From an uncultured Bacteroidales bacterium (GTDB lineage: Bacteria > Bacteroidota > Bacteroidia > Bacteroidales > Paludibacteraceae), in the NCBI GenBank assembly GCA_937911235.1, contig CALDPN010000035.1, positions 1 to 9,979 on the forward strand: a DNA stretch of 9,979 bases. The letters are read 5' to 3'. The position numbers and the translations under genes were made by a program. Below are positions 1-6,928 of this stretch, piece by piece. The notes under the pieces were generated by a model that saw only the letters and a list, made by a program, of their open reading frames with translations, was not told where the DNA came from and made no database searches. Each line of letters begins with the position of its first letter. Positions within the stretch are counted from its first letter, which is position 1.

Positions 1-1
1 G

Positions 2-616
2 ATATTGAAGCGTGCGCAGGAGGGCGGTTTTGCAGAGATTCACATCCATAATATCCGCGACTACTCGGAGGATAAGCACCACAAGGTCGATGACTACCCT
101 TTCGGTGGCGAGGCAGGTATGGTGATGAAGATTGAGCCGGTGTTCCGTTGCATCGAGAAGCTCAAGAGCGAGCGCCACTACGACGAGATTATCTTCACCT
201 CGCCTGATGGTATTCGCTACGATCAGCACGAGGCAAACCGACTCTCGACACTCGAAAATATAATTATCCTCTGCGGACACTACAAGGGCATCGACTACCG
301 CATTCGTGAGCATCTTATTACCCGTGAGGTGTCTGTGGGAAATTTCGTTCTTACAGGTGGCGAATTGGCTGCTTCAATAATGGCGGATGCTATTGTTCGC
401 ATAATACCGGGCGTGATTTCCGACGAACAGTCTGCTTTGTCTGATTGTTTCCAAGACGACCTGCTTTCTGCACCTGTTTATACACGTCCTGCAGAGTATA
501 AAGGCTGGCGTGTGCCTGATGTTCTTCTTTCTGGACACGAACGTAAAATAGCAGAATGGCGTATGGAGCAGTCACTTGAACGAACTAAGTTATTAAGACC
601 TGACTTATTGAAATAG
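2..616 (+). CDS. trmD: tRNA (guanine(37)-N1)-methyltransferase TrmD, 5'-truncated by window edge
   Basis: TrmD transfers a methyl group from S-adenosylmethionine to N1 of G37 next to the anticodon, which prevents +1 frameshifting. It is a cytosolic SPOUT (trefoil-knot) enzyme working as a dimer. The reading frame is open from the first complete codon (ATA at position 2), and the text begins at the family's ILKRAQ motif, so about 20 N-terminal residues lie outside the window; the TTG at 5 is not the start. Visible landmarks are the DDYPFGG loop, the SAM-site knot (LCGHYKGIDYR, then SVGNFVLTGGEL), the conserved Arg at 398-400 in RIIPGV, the likely catalytic Asp at 443-445 (SDCF), and the C-terminal YTRP, VLLSGH and QSLERT motifs. 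The C-terminus is complete. GC is about 49% by hand count (52% in 1-300, 46% in 301-600), higher than downstream genes, with GAG and AAG dominating the first half. It probably heads or joins the ligA transcription unit, 56 bp upstream of it. Confidence 0.96.
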   Translation: MLKRAQEGGFAEIHIHNIRDYSEDKHHKVDDYPFGGEAGMVMKIEPVFRCIEKLKSERHYDEIIFTSPDGIRYDQHEANRLSTLENIIILCGHYKGIDYRIREHLITREVSVGNFVLTGGELAASIMADAIVRIIPGVISDEQSALSDCFQDDLLSAPVYTRPAEYKGWRVPDVLLSGHERKIAEWRMEQSLERTKLLRPDLLK

Positions 617-640
617 TTAGGAGTTAGGAGTGAGGAGTTA
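616..640. repeat. Tandem heptamer repeat (GTTAGGA)n after trmD
   Basis: Two perfect GTTAGGA units (616-622, 623-629) are followed by one variant GTGAGGA (630-636) and a partial GTTA (637-640). The first unit begins on the last base of the trmD stop codon. The array offers three AGGAG strings, but the nearest lies about 35 nt before the ligA ATG, too far to act as a ribosome binding site. It is seen directly in the sequence; any function is unknown. It may be one copy of a dispersed intergenic heptamer family. Confidence 0.75.
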
Positions 641-672
641 CATTACAATCACGAAATGAAGTAAAATTTTAA

Positions 673-2670
673 ATGAACAATATCGAACAACAAATATTAG
701 AACTTCGCGAAAGACTTAATAATTACAACTACCATTATTATGTGCTTTCTCAGCCACTGATTAGTGACTTTGAATTTGATAAACTGCTGGCAGAACTTCA
801 AAAACTTGAAGATGCGCACCCAGAGTTTTTCGATGCAAATTCACCAACTCAACGTGTGGGTAGTGATATAAACCAAAACTTCACTCAAGTGAAACACGAA
901 TACCCAATGCTTTCACTTGGCAACACCTACAACGAAGGTGAAGTGGCAGACTTCTACAATCGTGTGGCAAAGGCTCTAAATGCTCCGTTTGAAATAGTAT
1001 GTGAGCTAAAATATGATGGCACTTCAATCTCACTTACATACGAAAATGGCGAACTAGTGCGCGCAGTAACTCGAGGCGATGGCGAAAAAGGGGATGATGT
1101 AACGGCAAATGTGCGTACAATACGTACAATTCCTTTGAAATTAAAAGGCGATTTCCCAAATAAATTTGAAATTCGTGGCGAGATTTTAATGCCTTGGATG
1201 GTGTTTGAGAGCTTAAATAAAGATCGTGAGGCGCAAGGCGAGGCACTTTTTGCCAATCCTAGAAATGCAGCTTCTGGTTCTCTTAAACTACAAAACGCCA
1301 CAGAAGTGGCAAAACGCAAGCTCGATGCATATCTTTATTATATGCTAGGCGAAAATCTGCCTGCTGACACTCATTCTGCATCATTAGAGGCGGCTGCAAG
1401 TTATGGTTTTAAGATTTCTGATGCGGTGAAAGTGTGCAAATCGCTGCCAGAAGTGATGGATTACATCAAATATTGGGATACAGAGAGAAAGAATTTGCCT
1501 GTGGCAACAGATGGTATTGTGCTTAAGGTGAACGACTTAACTCAACAAAAGAACCTTGGTTTCACAGCTAAATCGCCACGTTGGGCGATAGCCTATAAAT
1601 TTCAAGCAGAAAGAGCATTAACAACCTTACTTTCAGTGTCTTATCAAGTGGGTAGAACAGGTGCTATCACTCCAGTGGCAAATCTAGAACCTGTTCAGCT
1701 TTCTGGCACAGTGGTGAAACGTGCAAGTCTTCACAATGCTGATATTATTGAGGGGCTAGATTTACATATTGGCGACAAGGTTTATGTGGAAAAAGGAGGT
1801 GAAATTATTCCTAAAATAACAGGCGTAGAAACCTCTATCAGAGACCTTTTTGCTGAAAAAGTAGAGTTTATAACCCAATGTCCAGAATGTGGCACTCCGC
1901 TTGTGCGCGACGAAGGCGAGGCTGCTCATTATTGTCCAAATGAGGCAAATTGTCCGCCTCAAATCAAGGGTAAAATGACTCACTTTGTATCTCGCAAGGC
2001 TATGAATATAGATGGCCTGGGCGAAGAAACAATAGACTTAATCTATCGCAACGGACTTGTTAAAAATATTGCAGATTTATACACTCTAAAGCTTATAGAC
2101 CTTGCTCTTCTAGACCGTCTTGGCGATAAGAGTGGCAGAAAAATACTTGCTTCGCTAGAAAAAAGCAAAACAGTGCCTTTTGAACGCGTTCTTTTTGCTC
2201 TTGGCATACGTTATGTGGGCGAAACAGTTGCTAAAAAACTTGTTTCGGCACTTGAAAATATTGACAATATAATGTCTGCTACTGCTCAGCAACTTGCGTG
2301 TATAGATGAAATAGGAGAGGTGATTGCGCAAAGTGTGGAAGACTATTTTAAAGAGCCAGCAAATCGTGAACTAGTGGAAAGACTACGCTCATTTGGTCTT
2401 CAAATGGAGATTTCAAAGGAAAAAGCAGCTCTTAAAACAGACAAACTAGCAGGTAAAATCATTGTAATTAGTGGCACTTTTGAGAAATATTCAAGAGAAC
2501 AACTAAAAGAACTAATAGAATTAAACGGAGGTAAAAACTCATCCTCAATATCTTCTAAGACCGATTTTATATTGGCTGGTGCTAATATGGGACCTGCAAA
2601 AGAAGAAAAAGCCAACAAACTTGGCATAAAAATGATAAACGAAGACGAATTTTTAGAATTAATAAAATGA
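673..2670 (+). CDS. ligA: NAD-dependent DNA ligase LigA
   Basis: LigA seals 5'-phosphate/3'-OH nicks in duplex DNA using NAD+, joining Okazaki fragments and finishing repair. The 665-aa length is normal for the family. An N-terminal Ia domain (about 1-60, with HYYV and ISDFEFDKL) binds NMN. In the nucleotidyltransferase domain the adenylated lysine is K113 in KYDG, followed by RGE (168-170), the signature FANPRNAASGSL (193-204), DGIVLK (280-285) and YKF (308-310). An OB fold (about 320-400) and a four-cysteine zinc finger (C403, C406, C421, C427) come next, then helix-hairpin-helix repeats (about 430-585) and a C-terminal BRCT domain (about 591-665). No key residue is missing. The ATG at 673 is chosen because the protein then starts like its homologues; no Shine-Dalgarno is present, as usual in Bacteroidota. 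It lies 56 bp after trmD and 10 bp before the next gene, so co-transcription is likely. GC falls to about 30% towards its end. Confidence 0.98.
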   Translation: MNNIEQQILELRERLNNYNYHYYVLSQPLISDFEFDKLLAELQKLEDAHPEFFDANSPTQRVGSDINQNFTQVKHEYPMLSLGNTYNEGEVADFYNRVAKALNAPFEIVCELKYDGTSISLTYENGELVRAVTRGDGEKGDDVTANVRTIRTIPLKLKGDFPNKFEIRGEILMPWMVFESLNKDREAQGEALFANPRNAASGSLKLQNATEVAKRKLDAYLYYMLGENLPADTHSASLEAAASYGFKISDAVKVCKSLPEVMDYIKYWDTERKNLPVATDGIVLKVNDLTQQKNLGFTAKSPRWAIAYKFQAERALTTLLSVSYQVGRTGAITPVANLEPVQLSGTVVKRASLHNADIIEGLDLHIGDKVYVEKGGEIIPKITGVETSIRDLFAEKVEFITQCPECGTPLVRDEGEAAHYCPNEANCPPQIKGKMTHFVSRKAMNIDGLGEETIDLIYRNGLVKNIADLYTLKLIDLALLDRLGDKSGRKILASLEKSKTVPFERVLFALGIRYVGETVAKKLVSALENIDNIMSATAQQLACIDEIGEVIAQSVEDYFKEPANRELVERLRSFGLQMEISKEKAALKTDKLAGKIIVISGTFEKYSREQLKELIELNGGKNSSSISSKTDFILAGANMGPAKEEKANKLGIKMINEDEFLELIK

Positions 2671-2680
2671 ATTTTATAAA

Positions 2681-3235
2681 ATGAGTTTCATTACAAACAT
2701 AAAAAACAACATTGCAGGGTATAAGATTAAAAGAATTCGCAAAACTCAGAGAAAGAGATCTTATGTAGACTGGGGTAAAACTCATAGAGTGTTGCTTTTA
2801 TATTCTATGACAAATGTGCCAGAAGCAGTGGCAAGTCGCATATATTCAGAACTTTATGAAATTCTGGATGGTTGTTTCGACGAAAAAATGAATGTTAGAC
2901 TGATAGTTTGTGTAAACAAATCACCTGTAGAACAGAAACGCTTCAATATAACAGTGTTTGATGCTAAAACTTGTAATTTCTTTACTTCAGAACCTGAGAA
3001 AGACATTTTTGATATAGCAGAAGAAGAGGAAAGTGATGTGGTGATAAACTTAAGTCCTGAGCTTTCGCTTCCTTTGGAATATTTGGCAGAGTATTCCGAT
3101 GCTAAACTCAAGATTTCTGTACTTAAAACAGGCAAAGGAGCTAAATATGACATGTATTTTAGTCCAGATAGTGACTCTGTGAAGGAAGTTTTTGAGTCAA
3201 TTAAATACTATTTACAAAAAATAAAAGCCGAATAG
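2681..3235 (+). CDS. Uncharacterised 184-aa protein resembling DUF6913, between ligA and dapA
   Basis: The function is unknown. The protein starts with a strongly basic segment (residues 14-27, KIKRIRKTQRKR). An alternating hydrophobic/polar body follows: a strand-like VLLLYS (37-42), a helix-like stretch (46-63), a second strand-like RLIVCVN (73-79), an acidic stretch (107-120), and a DVVINLSPELSLPLEYLAE motif (119-137). It ends in a predicted helix (166-182). It has no signal peptide, membrane span or cysteine motif, so it is probably cytosolic. The length, the basic N-terminus and the INLS...PLEYL...DAK pattern match my memory of DUF6913, a Bacteroidota-restricted family often encoded next to dapA; this is recall, not a search. 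The ATG at 2681 is 10 bp after the ligA stop, so it is probably co-transcribed or translationally coupled with ligA. The gene is AT-rich like the end of ligA. Confidence 0.85.
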   Translation: MSFITNIKNNIAGYKIKRIRKTQRKRSYVDWGKTHRVLLLYSMTNVPEAVASRIYSELYEILDGCFDEKMNVRLIVCVNKSPVEQKRFNITVFDAKTCNFFTSEPEKDIFDIAEEEESDVVINLSPELSLPLEYLAEYSDAKLKISVLKTGKGAKYDMYFSPDSDSVKEVFESIKYYLQKIKAE

Positions 3236-3257
3236 TGTATTTTAAGCAAAAATTCTG

Positions 3258-3265
3258 TAAATTTG
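3258..3265 (+). promoter_or_regulatory. Candidate -7 element of dapA promoter (TAAATTTG)
   Basis: TAAATTTG is an exact match to the Bacteroidota -7 consensus TAnnTTTG recognised by the group's primary sigma factor. It lies in the 60-bp gap before dapA and would give a leader of roughly 25 nt. No TTTG is found 19-21 bp upstream, so the -33 half is missing and the call rests on the -7 box and its position. Confidence 0.45.
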
Positions 3266-3295
3266 CACTTTGAACAAAATATTCAGTAATACAAT

Positions 3296-4189
3296 ATGAT
3301 AAATCATATTTTTAAAGGTTTAGGCGTAGCCCTAATTACTCCATTCAACGAAGACGATTCTATAGATTATACCGCGCTTGGTAACCTTATCGACTATCAA
3401 GTAAATAACGGTATCGACTATATGGTAGTTTTAGGTACTACTGGCGAAACCCCAACACTTTCAGAAGAAGAGAAAAAAGAGGTAGTTCGTTTCACTGTAG
3501 AACGTATTGCAGGTAGAGTGCCTGTGGTTCTTGGTGTGGGTGGTAATAACACTTCTGCTATTGTAAAAAAACTTAAAACAGACGATTTTACAGGTATTGA
3601 TGGTATCCTTTCTGTGGTACCTTATTATAACAAACCTTCACAAGAGGGTATGTATCAACACTTTGCAGCTATCGCTAAAGCGTCTCCAGTGCCAGTTATA
3701 CTTTATAACGTGCCTGGCCGTGTAGGTGTGAATATGACTGCAGAAACTACATTACGCATTGCTCACGAGTTTGAAAATGTAGTTGCTATTAAAGAAGCTT
3801 CTGGCAACTTAAGCCAAATGGAAGCTATTATTAAAGATAAACCAAAACATTTTGAAGTAATCTCTGGCGACGATGGTCTTGCATTCCCACTTATCACACT
3901 TGGTGGTGCTGGTGTTATTTCTGTGATTGGTAATGCGTTCCCAAAAGAATTTGGTCGCTTAGTGCGTCTTACACTTGCTGGTGATTATGACAATGCTCGT
4001 TCTATTCACCACCAATTCCTAGACTTATTTGACCTATTATTTGTGGATGGTAACCCTGCGGGTATTAAATGTATGCTTAACGCAATGGGTTATATAGAAA
4101 ACAAACTTCGTCTTCCGCTTGTTCCAACTCGTTTAACTACTTACGAAAAAATTCGCCAAGTGCTTGATCAATTAGGAATAAAAAAATAA
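3296..4189 (+). CDS. dapA: 4-hydroxy-tetrahydrodipicolinate synthase DapA
   Basis: DapA condenses pyruvate with aspartate semialdehyde, the first step committed to diaminopimelate and lysine synthesis, and so feeds both peptidoglycan and protein. It is a cytosolic TIM-barrel enzyme, usually a homotetramer. At 297 aa it has normal length. The pyruvate Schiff-base lysine is K166 (VAIKEASGN). The conserved T48-T49 (GTTGE), Y111 (PYYNKP), Y137 (ILYNVPGR) and R142 correspond to E. coli T44, T45, Y107, Y133 and R138. Together these separate it from other members of the Schiff-base aldolase family such as NanA. The ATG at 3296 gives the typical N-terminus (GLGVALITPF at residues 8-17). It has its own candidate promoter and ends at a shared terminator with convergent clpC, so it can be expressed apart from ligA. 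Whether feedback inhibition by lysine operates cannot be read from the sequence with confidence. Confidence 0.97.
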   Translation: MINHIFKGLGVALITPFNEDDSIDYTALGNLIDYQVNNGIDYMVVLGTTGETPTLSEEEKKEVVRFTVERIAGRVPVVLGVGGNNTSAIVKKLKTDDFTGIDGILSVVPYYNKPSQEGMYQHFAAIAKASPVPVILYNVPGRVGVNMTAETTLRIAHEFENVVAIKEASGNLSQMEAIIKDKPKHFEVISGDDGLAFPLITLGGAGVISVIGNAFPKEFGRLVRLTLAGDYDNARSIHHQFLDLFDLLFVDGNPAGIKCMLNAMGYIENKLRLPLVPTRLTTYEKIRQVLDQLGIKK

Positions 4190-4194
4190 ATGAT

Positions 4195-4233
4195 AAAAAA
4201 ATGAGTTGACCTAAAGTCAACTCATTTTTATTT
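4195..4233. terminator. Bidirectional intrinsic terminator between dapA and clpC
   Basis: A perfect hairpin has a 10-bp core, ATGAGTTGAC (4201-4210) pairing with GTCAACTCAT (4216-4225), extended by four A-T pairs (4197-4200 with 4226-4229), around a 5-nt CTAAA loop. On the plus strand it is followed by a T-rich tail (TTTTTATTT) 36 nt after the dapA stop. On the minus strand the reverse complement of 4195-4201 gives seven Ts, so it can also end clpC transcription. The right arm contains the clpC stop codon (4217-4219) and its last two sense codons. Confidence 0.92.
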
Positions 4234-6727
4234 CGCCATCTTTCAAATCTACATTGAAACAATAACCTAAAGGTTTATCTCCATTTACAAGTGCTTCTGC
4301 CACGGCATTGTCTATGTATTTTTGAAGTACACGTTTTAGTGGGCGAGCACCATATTGTTTGTGGTAGCCTTCTTCTGCAAATTTCTCTTTTGCTTCATTT
4401 GTTATGTTTATATCATAACCAGCCTTTTTAATACGAGAAACTACAGGTTTCAATTCTAGGTCGATAATCTTGATAATATCTTCTTTTCTAAGATGTTCGA
4501 AGTATAAAATTTCGTCTATACGGTTCAAAAATTCAGGTGAGAATGTCTTTTCAAGCGATTTCTGAATTTGTGCACGTGCATAACTACTATCATCGGTGCG
4601 TATAATATTGCTATAACCAATACCACTTCCGAAATCTTTTAGTTGGCGTGAGCCAACGTTAGAAGTCATAATGATAATAGTATTTTTAAAGTCGATTTTT
4701 CTACCCAAATTGTCTGTGATATAACCTTCATCTAAAATTTGAAGAAGCAAGTTAAACACATCTGGGTGAGCTTTTTCAATCTCGTCGAACAACACGATAG
4801 AATAAGGGTTGCGACGTACTTTTTCTGTTAGCTGACCACCTTCTTCATAACCAACATATCCTGGAGGTGAACCAATCAGGCGAGATACAGTGAATTTTTC
4901 CATAAATTCACTCATATCAACCCTAATAATAGAGTCTTTTGAGTTGAACATAAATTCACCTAACATCTTGGTTAAGTATGTTTTACCCACGCCAGTAGGA
5001 CCTAAGAACATAAATGAACCAATAGGTTTGTTTGGGTCTTGAAGTCCCATTTTGTTACGCAAGATACATTTGCTAATAATATCAATAGAAGCATCTTGGC
5101 CAATAACTTTAGATTTAAGTGTGCTTGCAATGTGGCGAAGTTTTTCTTGTTCTGCTTCAACCATACGGCTAACAGGCACATTAGAAATCATAGAAACCAC
5201 TTCTGCAATGTGTTCCACTGTAATTTCTACAGAGTTTTTACGTAAGTCTTTTTCCCATTCGCTTTTTGCTGCAGCAAGAGTTTTGTTTGCTTCAGCTTCT
5301 TGATTTTTATACTCATTTGCAAGTGTAAAGTCCTCTTTTAGAACAGCTTCTGCTTTGCTCTTTTGAAGCTCATTAATCTTGTCTTCAAGTTCTTTAATGT
5401 GAGAAGGCACTTTCACTGTAAGAAGGTGAGAGCGAGAACCTGCCTCATCAATAATATCAATAGCCTTGTCTGGGAAACTTCTGTCTGTAATGTATCTGTC
5501 GGCATATTCCACAGCAGCCTCTAGAGTTTCATCTGAGTATTTCACATTGTGGTGATACTCATATCTTTCTTTGATATTCTTCAAAATATCTAAAGTTTCA
5601 GCCTTTGTGGTAGGGTTGATAATGATTTTTTGGAATCTACGTTCCAATGCACCATCTTTTTCTATACTTTGGCGATACTCGTTTAGTGTTGTGGTACCAA
5701 TACATTGAATTGTGCCACGAGAAAGGGCTGGTTTCATCATATTAGCAGCATCTAAACTACCAGGAGTAGCACCTGCACCTATAATAGTGTGAATTTCATC
5801 TATAAATGCAATAATTTCTGGGTGTTCCTCTAGTTCTTTTAGTATAGATTTTAATCTTTCTTCAAACTGACCACGATATTTTGTTCCCGCTACCAACGAA
5901 CCCATATCAATAGACATAATTTTCTTGTCTAAAAGTAGGTGAGGGGCTTGTCTGTTTACAATTCTAGCAGCCAAACCTTCTACAATAGCAGTTTTACCCA
6001 CACCTGGCTCGCCAATTAAAACAGGATTATTCTTTTTTCTACGTGTTAAAATTTGCATTACACGTTCTATCTCTTCGTCTCTACCTACCACAGGGTCCAA
6101 TTTTCCTGCTGCAGCAGCCTCTGTTAAGTCTTTGCCAAACGAGTCTAAAGCAGGAGTTTTACTTTTAGATTTTGTAGTAGAAGCTGTTTTTGAAGAATAA
6201 TTGTCTTTTCCTGCCATAGAAGTTTCAAATTTGTCATCTTCCTCCTCAGAATTTTCTGCAGAAGCAGAGAAACTTGGAGCTTCATTTGACATTTTTGTCA
6301 CACCTGTGCCTAAATATTTGTTTACATCCACATATGAAATATTATATTCGCTATTTAGCAAACCATAAATCATACTGTTGTCATATTTCAAAAATGCCAA
6401 TAACAAATGTTCTGTATCTGCCTCTGGCTTTTTAGCAAGTCTTGCTTCTAGCAAACTATATGTCAAAATCTTTTCTGAGTTTTTCAACATAGGAAATTGA
6501 CCTGGCACAATCTCTTCATTTGTTTTCAAATTTGAGTCTATAGTGTGTTTAAGCTTAGATAAATCCACTTTTTTCTCTTGCAAATAATCATACGCCACCC
6601 CAGAGCCCAATCTCATCATGCCCAAAAATATATGCTCAGGAGCGATATAATTATTACCCAATCTCAAAGCTTCCTCATTTGCCAAACTCAAGATTTCCGT
6701 TACTTTTAATGAATATTTTCCGTCCAT
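4217..6727 (-). CDS. clpC: ATP-dependent Clp protease ATP-binding subunit ClpC
   Basis: ClpC is a cytosolic AAA+ unfoldase that forms hexamers and threads proteins into ClpP. The 836-aa protein has an N-terminal double Clp repeat (about 5-140), a low-complexity Ser/Thr/Lys/Glu-rich linker (about 146-192), and two AAA+ modules. D1 has Walker A GEPGVGKT (239-246), pore loop KYRG (283-286), Walker B AFIDE (307-311) and arginine finger LERRF (361-365). A coiled middle domain (about 440-500) carries a UVR-like motif (about 460-477), which points to ClpC rather than ClpA; the M-domain is too short for ClpB. D2 has Walker A GPTGVGKT (576-583), GYVG pore loop (623-626), Walker B IVLFDE (644-649), sensor 1 TSN (688-690) and sensor 2 GARPLKR (793-799). 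The presumed ClpP-docking tripeptide reads IGY (703-705), where IGF, IGL or VGF is usual. It is transcribed alone, convergent with dapA and divergent from gyrA. No CIRCE-like inverted repeat lies upstream, and no ctsR or mcsA/mcsB is adjacent. Confidence 0.96.
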   Translation of the reverse strand: MDGKYSLKVTEILSLANEEALRLGNNYIAPEHIFLGMMRLGSGVAYDYLQEKKVDLSKLKHTIDSNLKTNEEIVPGQFPMLKNSEKILTYSLLEARLAKKPEADTEHLLLAFLKYDNSMIYGLLNSEYNISYVDVNKYLGTGVTKMSNEAPSFSASAENSEEEDDKFETSMAGKDNYSSKTASTTKSKSKTPALDSFGKDLTEAAAAGKLDPVVGRDEEIERVMQILTRRKKNNPVLIGEPGVGKTAIVEGLAARIVNRQAPHLLLDKKIMSIDMGSLVAGTKYRGQFEERLKSILKELEEHPEIIAFIDEIHTIIGAGATPGSLDAANMMKPALSRGTIQCIGTTTLNEYRQSIEKDGALERRFQKIIINPTTKAETLDILKNIKERYEYHHNVKYSDETLEAAVEYADRYITDRSFPDKAIDIIDEAGSRSHLLTVKVPSHIKELEDKINELQKSKAEAVLKEDFTLANEYKNQEAEANKTLAAAKSEWEKDLRKNSVEITVEHIAEVVSMISNVPVSRMVEAEQEKLRHIASTLKSKVIGQDASIDIISKCILRNKMGLQDPNKPIGSFMFLGPTGVGKTYLTKMLGEFMFNSKDSIIRVDMSEFMEKFTVSRLIGSPPGYVGYEEGGQLTEKVRRNPYSIVLFDEIEKAHPDVFNLLLQILDEGYITDNLGRKIDFKNTIIIMTSNVGSRQLKDFGSGIGYSNIIRTDDSSYARAQIQKSLEKTFSPEFLNRIDEILYFEHLRKEDIIKIIDLELKPVVSRIKKAGYDINITNEAKEKFAEEGYHKQYGARPLKRVLQKYIDNAVAEALVNGDKPLGYCFNVDLKDGEIKMS

Positions 6728-6756
6728 AATGATACATTATTACATAAAGTATACTG

Positions 6757-6788
6757 CAAAAATCGTGCCCGTTTAAGGAAAGCCTAAA
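6757..6788 (-). promoter_or_regulatory. Weak candidate clpC promoter
   Basis: Read on the minus strand, TTTA (6788-6785), 20 bp, then GATTTTTG (6764-6757) resembles the Bacteroidota pattern TTTG-N19-21-TAnnTTTG with one mismatch in each half. It would place the start of transcription about 25 nt before the clpC ATG. The region is so AT-rich that chance matches are plausible. Confidence 0.3.
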
Positions 6789-6808
6789 AATCACTACTTT
6801 AAAATAAC

Positions 6809-6884
6809 AATTTTATATAAGTAATTTTATGTGAAATTTTCTGTAATTTTTTATTGATTTTTGTTTGACTATTTGCGGAATTTT
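6809..6884. promoter_or_regulatory. Phased AATTTT tracts upstream of gyrA
   Basis: AATTTT occurs at 6809-6814, 6823-6828, 6835-6840, 6845-6850 and 6879-6884, with a related GATTTTT at 6857-6863. Successive starts are 14, 12, 10, 12 and 22 bases apart, close to whole turns of the helix. Such spacing can bend DNA or help polymerase binding upstream of a promoter. The spacing is seen directly; the bending role is inference. Confidence 0.35.
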
Positions 6885-6903
6885 TATTATTTTAGTACTT
6901 TCA
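6864..6903 (+). promoter_or_regulatory. Candidate gyrA promoter, two overlapping versions
   Basis: Two arrangements fit the Bacteroidota primary promoter pattern with a 20-bp spacer each. One is TTTG (6864-6867) with TATTTTAG (6888-6895), one mismatch to TAnnTTTG. The other is TTTG (6872-6875) with TACTTTCA (6896-6903), two mismatches. Either gives a leader of about 20-30 nt before the ATG at 6929. Which is used cannot be settled from sequence. Confidence 0.45.
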
Positions 6904-6928
6904 AATTTAAACTTAAAATTAAACATAA

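Noticed and set aside
5..7. TTG at position 5 as the start of trmD
   Set aside because: The frame is open to the window edge, and the residues before and after it (ILKRAQ) match the interior of TrmD about 20 residues from the true start.
620..636. AGGAG strings before ligA as Shine-Dalgarno sites
   Set aside because: They are 35 or more bases from the ATG, and Bacteroidota rarely use Shine-Dalgarno pairing; they are better explained by the heptamer repeat.
656..664. Minimal upstream ORF (ATG AAG TAA) nine bases before the ligA start
   Set aside because: A two-codon frame in AT-rich leader is expected by chance, and there is no pausing motif or conserved structure around it.
954..1319. Antisense open frame of 121 codons within ligA, and similar opposite-strand frames within dapA, clpC, gyrA and the 184-aa gene
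   Set aside because: They lie wholly inside well-supported genes, are Ser/Phe/Ile-rich shadow translations with no family resemblance, and have no plausible independent promoter or spacing.
4217..6727. ClpB or ClpA instead of ClpC
   Set aside because: The middle domain is too short for ClpB, and a UVR-like motif is present, which ClpA lacks; the overall length and N-terminus fit ClpC.
6728..6928. CIRCE element, riboswitch or small RNA in the clpC-gyrA gap
   Set aside because: I saw no TTAGCACTC/GAGTGCTAA inverted repeat, no stable GC-containing stems and no terminator-like hairpin there.
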